From Saccharopolyspora shandongensis (GTDB taxonomy: Bacteria; Actinomycetota; Actinomycetes; Mycobacteriales; Pseudonocardiaceae): 64,000 bases of DNA. Position 1 is the first letter of the stretch. Each line of letters starts with the position of its first letter. Below the pieces are notes generated by a model, which worked only from the letters and a program-made list of their open reading frames with translations, had not been told where the DNA came from and did not search any database. A program made the translations under genes and the position numbers. Of this stretch, positions 52,911 through 64,000 are shown in pieces. Location: the NCBI RefSeq assembly GCF_900106995.1, contig NZ_FNOK01000010.1:170408-234407 (forward strand), written 5' to 3'.

Positions 52911-53125
52911 TAACCGCAGGTTGCCGTCAGGCAAGCGGCGTCAGCCGATTTCTGCCACGCAACTCGCACCGCCGCGGGTTCTCAGGCTGTGCCCGCCCGA
53001 AAGGGCTCTCGGCGAGGACAGCCCCGACGCCGCGTATTGGACATACATCAGGAGGGGATCCCACAGTCGAGGCGGCGTCTGAGGTTCCGCTACCCGCACC
53101 GCTACGCAGGCCGATTTGTGCACCC

Positions 53126-53158
53126 GCATAGCCGGGCGACCGAAGAAATATAGGTGGT
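53126..53158 (+). promoter_or_regulatory. SARP-type repeats, 22-bp spacing, upstream of P450
   Basis: gcATAGccggg (53126-53136) and atATAGgtggt (53148-53158) lie exactly 22 bp apart, two helical turns, with a non-matching 11 bp between. The second unit ends only 17 bp before the P450 start. Either the transcript is very short-leadered or the TATAG itself acts as the -10 element. This site is therefore less secure than the others. Confidence 0.5.
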
Positions 53159-53175
53159 GCGCGGAGAGTTCGGCT

Positions 53176-54402
53176 ATGAGCGATGCCACGGACGCCGTTC
53201 GCGTGCCACCGAGCCTGTTCAGCCTCTTCAGCCCCGAGTGGGAGAACAACCCCTACGGGCTGTACCGGGCGATGCGGGAGCGGGGGCCGGTCCACTGGGA
53301 CGAGTGGATGCGCACCTGGATCGTGCTCGGCTACGACGAGATCGCCGAGCTGTCCAAGGACGACCGCCTCTCCGGCGCGCGGATCGATGCCTTCTACGAG
53401 CAGTTGCCCGCCACCGCGCGCACCGGCCTGGCACCGTTGAAGAACGCGTTGTCCGGCATGATGCTGTTCAACGAACCGCCCCGGCACACCAAGCTGCGGC
53501 AGCTCATCCGGCCCGGCCTGACGCCCCGGTTCATCCGGGAGATCCGCCCGGTGATCGAGGAGCTGGTGGATTCGCTGCTGGACCGCGCGATCGAGCAGGG
53601 CCGGATGGACGTGATCCACGACTTCTCCGAGCCGCTCACCCGAGACGTGATCCGCCGACTGGCCGGCGTTCCCGAACACGGCGCTCACCTGCTGGCCGGC
53701 TGGCAAGGCCTGCTGCACGAGTTCTTCACCCAGTCGCGCAAGGAAGTGCCGCGTCTCAACGCCCTGCGCCGGCTGTTCGACGAGGGCGCGCACGGGCGTC
53801 GCACCGGCACCGGCACCGACCTGTTCAGCAAGATGATCGCCGGGCAGCTCCAGCGCGACAACTACGGCGAGGACGAGATCTTCGCGAACTTCCTGCTGCT
53901 CATCGACGCCGGGCAGGCCACCACGACGCACCTGATCGGCAATGCGGTGCTGGCGCTGATCGAGAACGAGGACCAGCAGCAGCTGCTGCGGGACAAGCCG
54001 GAGCTGGCCGCCAACGCCGCGCACGAGTTCCTGCGGTACGACAGCTCCGTGCAGTTCACCAGCCGGGTGGCGTTGGCCGACATCGAGATCGGTGGGCACC
54101 GGATCGAACGCGACCAGTCGGTGGCCCTGGTGCTGGGCGCCGGGAACCGCGATCCGCAGCACTACGCCGACCCGGACCGGCTCGACGTCACCCGCAAGGC
54201 CAACGACCACCTCTCCTTCGGGCATGGCATCCACTACTGCCTGGGCGCGTCCCTGGCGGTCGCCGAGATCGAGATCGCGATCGCCCGGTTGTTGTCCCGC
54301 GCGGCCGATCTGCGTCTGGCCGAGCCGAACCCGCCGTGGTTGGAGAGCGTCAACTTCCGCTTCCTGCAACGCCTGCCGATCCACTTCACGCCGATCCGCT
54401 GA
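53176..54402 (+). CDS. Cytochrome P450 (third in the cluster)
   Basis: 408 residues from ATG 53176, with GGAGAG at 53163-53168. It is a canonical class I P450: I-helix LLIDAGQATTTHLIG (A-G-x-x-T-T intact), K-helix EFLRYDSSVQF, and haem loop FGHGIHYCLGASLA with the Cys ligand. It differs from the two P450s at the window start, lacking their SNFxxGIT end and having a standard I-helix. It is more likely to act on the finished or growing peptide, or on a free precursor, than on the stand-alone carrier. The ferredoxin at 2.6 kb may supply electrons. It is followed after 121 bp by the type II thioesterase gene, probably the same operon. Confidence 0.93.
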   Translation: MSDATDAVRVPPSLFSLFSPEWENNPYGLYRAMRERGPVHWDEWMRTWIVLGYDEIAELSKDDRLSGARIDAFYEQLPATARTGLAPLKNALSGMMLFNEPPRHTKLRQLIRPGLTPRFIREIRPVIEELVDSLLDRAIEQGRMDVIHDFSEPLTRDVIRRLAGVPEHGAHLLAGWQGLLHEFFTQSRKEVPRLNALRRLFDEGAHGRRTGTGTDLFSKMIAGQLQRDNYGEDEIFANFLLLIDAGQATTTHLIGNAVLALIENEDQQQLLRDKPELAANAAHEFLRYDSSVQFTSRVALADIEIGGHRIERDQSVALVLGAGNRDPQHYADPDRLDVTRKANDHLSFGHGIHYCLGASLAVAEIEIAIARLLSRAADLRLAEPNPPWLESVNFRFLQRLPIHFTPIR

Positions 54403-54523
54403 CCTCGCGGGCGTGCCGATCGGAGCGCCAGACGCCGGTCGTGCGGGTCGGCTTGCTCCCCGGTCTCCTCGGTGATTCGCACCGGAGCCGCCCACGAATC
54501 TCGTTCCCCAGGAGAGGACGCCG

Positions 54524-55279
54524 ATGTCAGAACAACGATGGTTGCGCTCGTACCTGCCGCGCTCCCAGGCCGAGGCGCAGTTGATCTGCTTCCCGCACGC
54601 CGGTGGCGCGATGAGCGCGTTCCGCGGCTGGGCGGAGCTGGCCGGGCCTTCCCTCGATGTGCTCGCGGTGCAGTACCCGGGCCGGCAGGACCGCTACGCG
54701 GATCCGCTGCCCGCCGACATCGGCGAACTCGCCGACCAGATCGTCCCCGAGATCCGACCGCTGCTGGGCCGCCCGACGGCGTTGTTCGGGCACAGCATGG
54801 GCGCGACCGTGGCGTTCGAAGTGGCCCGGCGACTGCGTCCGCGCTTCCCCTCGCCGCTGCTCCGGCTGTTCGTCTCCGCCTGCGACGCGCCACCCGCGCG
54901 CACCCCACGCGCCACCGCTCGCGGGGATGCGGAGATCCGGGACTACGTCCGCGATCTCGGGGGCGCGGCGGCCAGTGCCCTGGAGGACGACGAGATGTGG
55001 CAGCTGGCACTGCCGTCGCTGCGCCACGACTTCCACCTCGTGGAGACCTACCGCTACGTGCCCGGTGCGCCGCTGACCTGCCCCGTCACCGCCATCGCCG
55101 GGGACCGGGACGAGACGGTGACCTTGGCCGACGTCCAGCGCTGGCAGGAGGTCGCGGTGGGCGAGTTCGAGGCGCACAGCCTGCCCGGCGGTCACTTCTA
55201 CCTCGACGAGTCCCTGCCGGACCTGATCGCGCTCCTGCGAAACCGCTTGACAGCCGCACGATCGGCGAGCACGACCTGA
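54524..55279 (+). CDS. Type II thioesterase, canonical Ser nucleophile
   Basis: 251 residues from ATG 54524, with AGGAGAGG at 54511-54518. It is an alpha/beta hydrolase: LICFPHAGGAMSAFRGW, nucleophile elbow ALFGHSMGATVAFE with Ser, an acid site in GDRDETV, and His in PGGHFYLDE. Type II thioesterases clear stalled or mis-primed groups from carrier proteins. This canonical enzyme contrasts with the Cys variant at 1759-2538, so the two probably have different jobs, proofreading here and transfer there. It converges on the acetyltransferase gene, with a GC-rich hairpin between. Confidence 0.94.
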   Translation: MSEQRWLRSYLPRSQAEAQLICFPHAGGAMSAFRGWAELAGPSLDVLAVQYPGRQDRYADPLPADIGELADQIVPEIRPLLGRPTALFGHSMGATVAFEVARRLRPRFPSPLLRLFVSACDAPPARTPRATARGDAEIRDYVRDLGGAAASALEDDEMWQLALPSLRHDFHLVETYRYVPGAPLTCPVTAIAGDRDETVTLADVQRWQEVAVGEFEAHSLPGGHFYLDESLPDLIALLRNRLTAARSASTT

Positions 55280-55320
55280 ACCGCGGCGGGAGCGGTGCGC
55301 CGAAGGCGTTGCCCGGGGCC

Positions 55321-55346
55321 GGCGCGAGCGCGTGCGCACTCGCGCC
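55321..55346. terminator. Hairpin between convergent genes
   Basis: An 8-bp perfect stem (55321-55328 with 55339-55346) and a 10-nt loop in the 80-bp gap between the thioesterase and the acetyltransferase stops. It could serve both directions. Confidence 0.55.
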
Positions 55347-55359
55347 GACTCGCGCCGGG

Positions 55360-56568
55360 TCAGACGGGCGTGCCGCAGAAGGACGCGACGTCGGTGGCGA
55401 ACAACCGGTCCGCGTGTGCCAGCGCCGCCGGCTCGGCGACCTGCACCCGGCCGATCCCGGCCAGCGTGGAGAACTTGGTGGTGCCGAGATAGGCCATCGC
55501 CAGCACATCGACGTCCACGGTCAACTGCGCGGTTTCCGAAGTGGGCACGGCGCCTTCCGGCGAGATCCGGAACCGGCCGGAGTTGGCCGGCCGGAACGCG
55601 TCGACGACCTCCAGCACGACCGGTTTCGCGTCGCAGTACGTGCGGGCGGCCAGCACGGCGGGAACATCGAGCAGCCGCAGCCACAGTTCGTCGTCGATCG
55701 AGTGGGTTCGGCAGCCGCGCCAATCCACCAGCATCGCCTCGACGAGCTCGTCGGTGGGCCGGGTGCGCACGCACACCTCGTCCACCAGGTCGATGCTCAG
55801 CAGATGCCGCCACAACCCAGCGGTGGCCGCCGGGCCTGCCGCGTGGAAATCCGTCACCAGCAAGGTGACGTTCGGTCCCGGACTGCCGTTGTCCTTGGCA
55901 GCGTACACGGCGAAGCCGTCATCGCCCGCCGCACCTGAGTGCACCGCGATCCGGAAGTGCTGACCGGCGCGCATGGCGCGTTCCCAGTAGACCTTCCACC
56001 AGTGCGCGGAGCGCGCGATCACGCCGGGACGGTACGGGCCGAGCTGTTCGTACAGCTTCGGCAGCAGTTCGAGCGAGCTTTCCGGGTCGATCAGCCGGAC
56101 GGTGCCTTCGGCAGGCACTTCGGATCGCAGCCGTGCCTCGTGCTTGCGGATCCGCAGGGCCCGGGACTGCGTGCTGACCCCATGCCCGAACCGACCGTAG
56201 AGGGTCGCTTGGGCGGGGGTGTTGCCGATGAGCAGGTAGCCGTGCTCCGCCGCGGTGTCGAACTGCGCCTGTTTGAGGCGGTTGAACAGGCCCTGCCGGG
56301 TGTAGTCGGTGTGCACCCCGCTACCGGTGGAGGCGGCCATCGGCAGCGACGCCCCACCCGGCACGGTCAGCTGGGAAGGCAGCAGGTTCACGGTACCGAC
56401 CACCGCACCGTCCACAATGGCGCCGACCGCGAGCCCCGGCTCGTACACGTGCCTCGCGAGGTCCCACTCGCTCGTCGACACCGGCGGGTTGTGCTGGGAG
56501 ACTCGTGCCACGTCGTATGCGGCTCGATATTCGTCTACTTCAAGCCGTCGGATCTCAGCTTTTCGCAT
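55360..56568 (-). CDS. Eis-family GNAT N-acetyltransferase
   Basis: 402 residues with the Eis plan. A first GNAT domain has the acetyl-CoA loop in SGVHTDYTRQGLFNRLKQAQ and a YGRFGHG element. A second GNAT-like domain follows, then a C-terminal SCP2-like domain ending in the free carboxylate that Eis enzymes use for catalysis. Mycobacterial Eis acetylates amines of aminoglycosides, capreomycin and lysines. In this cluster a basic residue is predicted for module 4 of the giant NRPS, so acetylation of the product as self-resistance, or as a tailoring step, is plausible. The start codon is preceded by GGGAGG. Minus-strand ATAG repeats lie at 56612-56633, about 45 bp upstream of the start, suggesting SARP control together with the divergent NRPS. 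Confidence 0.88.
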   Translation of the reverse strand: MRKAEIRRLEVDEYRAAYDVARVSQHNPPVSTSEWDLARHVYEPGLAVGAIVDGAVVGTVNLLPSQLTVPGGASLPMAASTGSGVHTDYTRQGLFNRLKQAQFDTAAEHGYLLIGNTPAQATLYGRFGHGVSTQSRALRIRKHEARLRSEVPAEGTVRLIDPESSLELLPKLYEQLGPYRPGVIARSAHWWKVYWERAMRAGQHFRIAVHSGAAGDDGFAVYAAKDNGSPGPNVTLLVTDFHAAGPAATAGLWRHLLSIDLVDEVCVRTRPTDELVEAMLVDWRGCRTHSIDDELWLRLLDVPAVLAARTYCDAKPVVLEVVDAFRPANSGRFRISPEGAVPTSETAQLTVDVDVLAMAYLGTTKFSTLAGIGRVQVAEPAALAHADRLFATDVASFCGTPV

Positions 56569-56611
56569 GCGCGCAACCTCCCTGGCGGATATCGCGTGAA
56601 ATTTTCGTCCG

Positions 56612-56633
56612 GCCCGCTATCCGTTTCCTATAT
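56612..56633 (-). promoter_or_regulatory. SARP-type repeats, minus strand, upstream of the Eis-type gene
   Basis: Read on the minus strand: atATAGgaaac (56633-56623), then ggATAGcgggc (56622-56612), 11 bp apart. They point toward the acetyltransferase start at 56568. Together with 56664-56696 they make the intergenic region a divergent pair of like sites. Confidence 0.6.
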
Positions 56634-56663
56634 CCGAATCGGACGGTCGCGCCCCGCCCTGCC

Positions 56664-56696
56664 GTATAGCCGAGGTATAGCCGCAGTATCGGTCGG
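56664..56696 (+). promoter_or_regulatory. SARP-type direct repeats upstream of the two-module NRPS
   Basis: Three 11-bp units: gtATAGccgag (56664-56674), gtATAGccgca (56675-56685) and gtATcggtcgg (56686-56696). This is the clearest copy; the first nine bases of units one and two are identical. The NRPS start is 96 bp downstream. Confidence 0.75.
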
Positions 56697-56791
56697 CTGA
56701 CGAGAGTCCAGGGGCGCAAGGCAGACACGGCTTTTCGGGACATGTGCGCGCTGGCCTGAACCGAGGGCCGCCGACTCAACGGGAGAATCGC

Positions 56792-61729
<4,938 letters not shown>

Positions 61730-61779
61730 CGACCTGCATCCGGACGAACTGCAGATGGCGACGGGAAAGTGGGACTGGC

Positions 61780-62052
61780 GTGATCGACGAATACAGATCA
61801 GAACTGGTGAAGTTCGTGGGCGAGGAGTTCCTCTCCGAATCGGAGCGGGCCGACCTGGACGCGGAGACCCCGCTGCTGGAGGCCGGGATCCTCGACTCGC
61901 TGCGGGTGGCGGTGCTGCTGAACTTCATCCGCGAGGAGCTCGGCGTGAACGTGCCTCTCGCTCGGCTGGACATGCGCAACTTCGCCGACATCGCGACCCT
62001 CGCCGCCATGTTGGCAGACCTGGCGCCGGTGCGATCGGGAGGAGCGGCATGA
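61780..62052 (+). CDS. Stand-alone carrier protein, PltL-like
   Basis: 90 residues from GTG 61780. The carrier motif is LDAETPLLEAGILDSLRVAVLLNFIREELGV, with Ser of GILDSL as the phosphopantetheine site. This pattern is that of PltL-type carriers (TPLLEWGILNS), which hold prolyl and then pyrrolyl thioesters, and differs from the LGGxS of NRPS carriers. The overlap of four bases (ATGA) with the next gene, a PltA-like halogenase, supports the same partnership. The prolyl ligase (PltF type) and prolyl-carrier dehydrogenase (PltE type) expected in such a pathway are not seen in this window. They may lie elsewhere, or the substrate may differ. Confidence 0.88.
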   Translation: MIDEYRSELVKFVGEEFLSESERADLDAETPLLEAGILDSLRVAVLLNFIREELGVNVPLARLDMRNFADIATLAAMLADLAPVRSGGAA

Positions 62053-63401
62053 CCAACTCCGCAGCGGATTACGACGTCGCGATCATCGGTGGCGGCCCGG
62101 CCGGCTCGACGGCCGCTTCCTACCTGGCGCGCGCGGGCCTTTCGGTGGCGGTGTTCGAGGGCGAGACCTTCCCCCGTGAGCACGTGGGGGAGTCGCTGGT
62201 GCCGGCGACCACCCCGGTGCTGGTGGAGATCGGTGCCCTGGAGAAGATCGACGAAGCCGGTTTCCCCAAGAAGTACGGCGCTTCCTGGACCTCCGCGGAG
62301 TCCCGCGACATCCCGCGGATGGGCTACCAGGGGCTCAGCCACGGCTGGACCGCCGACATCCAGTTCGTGGAGCGCAACCAGCCCGGCGTGGACCGCGACT
62401 ACACCTTCCACGTCGACCGCGGGCGGTTCGACGCGATCCTGCTCAAGCACGCGGAGGAGCAGGGCGCCGCGGTGTTCAACGGGATCCGGGTGCGCCACGT
62501 CGACTTCTCCGATCCGGACCTGGTGGGGCTGACCTGCCGGGTGGGCAAGCGCGAGGTGGGGTTCACCGCCCGCATGGTGGTCGACGCGTCCGGTCGGCAG
62601 ACGATGCTCGGCCGGCAGCTCAAGGCCAAGGTCGCCGACCCGGTTTTCGACCAGTACGCCGTGCACACCTGGTTCCGCGGGCTGGACCGCGAAGCCCTGG
62701 CGGGCGATTCGAGCCAGGCCGAACACATCTTCGTGCACTTCCTGCCGATCAAGGACACCTGGGTGTGGCAGATCCCGATCACCGACGAGATCACCAGCAT
62801 CGGCGTGGTCACGCAGAAGCGGCGCTTCCGGGAGGCCAGCGGGGATCGCGAGGAGTTCTTCTGGGACTTCGTCTCCAGCCGCCCGGAGTTGTACGACGCG
62901 CTCAAGAACTCCCAGCAGGTGCGCCCGTTCAAGACCGAAGGCGACTACAGCTACGCGATGAAGCAGATCTGCGGCGACCGGTTCGTGCTGATCGGTGACG
63001 CCGCCCGGTTCGTCGACCCGATCTTCTCCAGCGGCGTCAGCGTCGCCCTCAACAGCGCCCGGATCGCCTGCCAGGACATCATCGCGGCGCACGAGGCGGG
63101 TGACTTCACCAGTCAGCGGTTCGCCACCTACGAGAACAAGCTGCGCCGGGCGGTGAAGTACTGGTACGAGTTCATCTCGATCTACTACCGCCTGAACGTG
63201 CTGTTCACCGCGTTCGTCCAGGACCCGCGCTACCGCATCGACGTCCTGAAGATGCTCCAGGGCGACGTCTACGACGGCGAGGAACCCCAGGCGCTGAAGG
63301 CGATGCGCGAGGTGGTGGCGGAGGTGGAGAACAACCCGGACCACCTCTGGCACCCGTACCTGGGCACCTTGAAGGCGCCCACCTCGGCCCCCAGCTTCTG
63401 A
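62049..63401 (+). CDS. FADH2-dependent halogenase of the PltA type (carrier-bound substrate)
   Basis: 450 residues from ATG 62049, overlapping the carrier gene. The FAD site is [36 protein letters not shown] and the halogenase WxWxIP ([12 protein letters not shown]) follow, then [25 protein letters not shown]. Long stretches, such as ATTPVLxEIGxxEKI and [16 protein letters not shown], match what I recall of PltA, the pyoluteorin enzyme that chlorinates pyrrolyl-S-carrier. The adjacent PltL-like carrier makes a carrier-bound pyrrole or similar heteroarene the likely substrate. It is a different class from the Trp halogenase at 21.5 kb, so the pathway has two chlorination steps. A 14-bp hairpin follows, marking the end of the operon and probably of the cluster. 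Confidence 0.93.
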   Translation: MTNSAADYDVAIIGGGPAGSTAASYLARAGLSVAVFEGETFPREHVGESLVPATTPVLVEIGALEKIDEAGFPKKYGASWTSAESRDIPRMGYQGLSHGWTADIQFVERNQPGVDRDYTFHVDRGRFDAILLKHAEEQGAAVFNGIRVRHVDFSDPDLVGLTCRVGKREVGFTARMVVDASGRQTMLGRQLKAKVADPVFDQYAVHTWFRGLDREALAGDSSQAEHIFVHFLPIKDTWVWQIPITDEITSIGVVTQKRRFREASGDREEFFWDFVSSRPELYDALKNSQQVRPFKTEGDYSYAMKQICGDRFVLIGDAARFVDPIFSSGVSVALNSARIACQDIIAAHEAGDFTSQRFATYENKLRRAVKYWYEFISIYYRLNVLFTAFVQDPRYRIDVLKMLQGDVYDGEEPQALKAMREVVAEVENNPDHLWHPYLGTLKAPTSAPSF

Positions 63402-63410
63402 CGGTCCCCC

Positions 63411-63450
63411 GGCCCCGCAGGCCGCCCACCGGAACCCGGCCTGCGGGGCC
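63411..63450 (+). terminator. Terminator at the cluster's right end
   Basis: A perfect 14-bp stem (63411-63424 with 63437-63450) and a 12-nt loop, nine bases after the halogenase stop. Confidence 0.88.
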
Positions 63451-63609
63451 TCCGGCACGTCGAACGCGCACTCCGTCGTCGCCAAGCGCATGTCCGAGGC
63501 CAGTCGCGCCGTAGCACTTCAGGGGCATCGCACAGGTCACGGGCTTCCGGGAGACCGCGCGACTCGACGACTTCGAGAGCACGCTGCAAAGACAAGTGAG
63601 GTGCTTGAT

Positions 63610-64000
63610 GTGAGTGCTTTGGAAGGTGTTCGGGTGTTGGACATGACGCATGTCCAGTCCGGACCGTCCGCGACGCAGATCCTGGCCTGGCTCGGCGCCG
63701 ACGTGGTGAAGCTGGAGGCACCCACCGGCGACATCACCCGCCGGCAGCTGCGTGACGTCGGCGACGCCGACAGCCTGTACTTCACCATGCTCAACTGCAA
63801 CAAGCGCAGCATCACGCTGAACATGAAGTCCGAGCGCGGCAAGGAGATCTTCGCGGAGCTCGTCGCCGGCTCCGATGTGCTCGTGGAGAACTTCGGGCCC
63901 GGCACCGTCGACCGGATGGGCTTCACCTGGGAGCGGTTGCGTGAGATCAACCCACGGCTGGTCTACGCCTCGATCAAGGGTTTCGGTGACGGCCCGTACA
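63610..64000 (+). CDS. frc: Formyl-CoA transferase (oxalate catabolism), 5' part
   Basis: 130 residues before the window ends, open at the right edge. The sequence reads [20 protein letters not shown], with [62 protein letters not shown] and [14 protein letters not shown]. This follows the class III CoA-transferase Frc of oxalate-degrading bacteria closely. Frc moves CoA from formyl-CoA to oxalate for the decarboxylase Oxc. GTG 63610 has GTGAGG about ten bases upstream; GTG 63601 is the alternative. It is primary metabolism and helps place the right border of the cluster at the preceding terminator. The 160 bp between terminator and gene show no other feature. Confidence 0.93.
   Translation, partial: MSALEGVRVLDMTHVQSGPSATQILAWLGADVVKLEAPTGDITRRQLRDVGDADSLYFTMLNCNKRSITLNMKSERGKEIFAELVAGSDVLVENFGPGTVDRMGFTWERLREINPRLVYASIKGFGDGPY

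Overview
The window reads as high-GC actinomycete DNA: strong third-position G+C bias, GTG and TTG starts, SARP, MbtH and EspR-like genes. A filamentous Pseudonocardiaceae or Streptomyces-type host is plausible, but the sequence does not settle the genus. Most of the window is a non-ribosomal peptide synthetase (NRPS) gene cluster. Its left end is cut, and it appears to end near 63.45 kb, before a formyl-CoA transferase gene.

Layout. (1) 0-4.95 kb: a tightly overlapping tailoring operon with a P450 tail, a free-standing peptidyl carrier protein (PCP), a second P450, a thioesterase-fold protein with Cys in place of the nucleophilic Ser, a ferredoxin and an O-carbamoyltransferase. A 17-bp perfect hairpin closes it. 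(2) 4.96-12.55 kb, minus strand: a partly degenerate NRPS and a Tat-exported BBE-type flavin oxidase. (3) 12.7-21.1 kb: envelope and signalling genes (LCP protein, acyltransferase/SGNH protein, OmpR-type two-component system, lipoprotein, repeat-bearing membrane protein, secreted protein), probably not biosynthetic. (4) 21.45-31.3 kb: a RebH-like tryptophan halogenase, a SARP regulator, an XRE/HExxH/DUF6545 trio, an ArsR-type regulator with a small membrane protein, an MMPL exporter and an MbtH-like protein. (5) 31.45-51.5 kb: a single six-module NRPS of about 6,690 residues ending in a fused penicillin-binding-protein-type thioesterase. (6) 51.6-63.4 kb: MFS exporter, third P450, type II thioesterase, Eis-type acetyltransferase, a two-module NRPS, a PltL-like carrier and a PltA-like halogenase.

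How it may work together (inference). The two-module NRPS (A-PCP-C-A-PCP) would start the peptide and pass it to the six C-A-PCP modules, giving about eight residues released by the PBP-type domain, probably with cyclisation. A carrier-bound amino acid would be oxidised by the P450s with the ferredoxin and moved to the assembly line by the Cys-type transferase. Carbamoylation and chlorination of Trp and of a pyrrole-like unit would decorate the product. MMPL and MFS proteins would export it, and the Eis-like enzyme could protect the host.

Regulation. Five promoter regions carry ATAG-core direct repeats spaced by 11 or 22 bp, as expected for a SARP. They lie upstream of the Trp halogenase, MbtH/large NRPS, third P450, Eis-type gene and two-module NRPS. 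In-frame TTA codons in the ferredoxin and carbamoyltransferase genes suggest bldA dependence. I do not recognise the cluster as that of a known compound.
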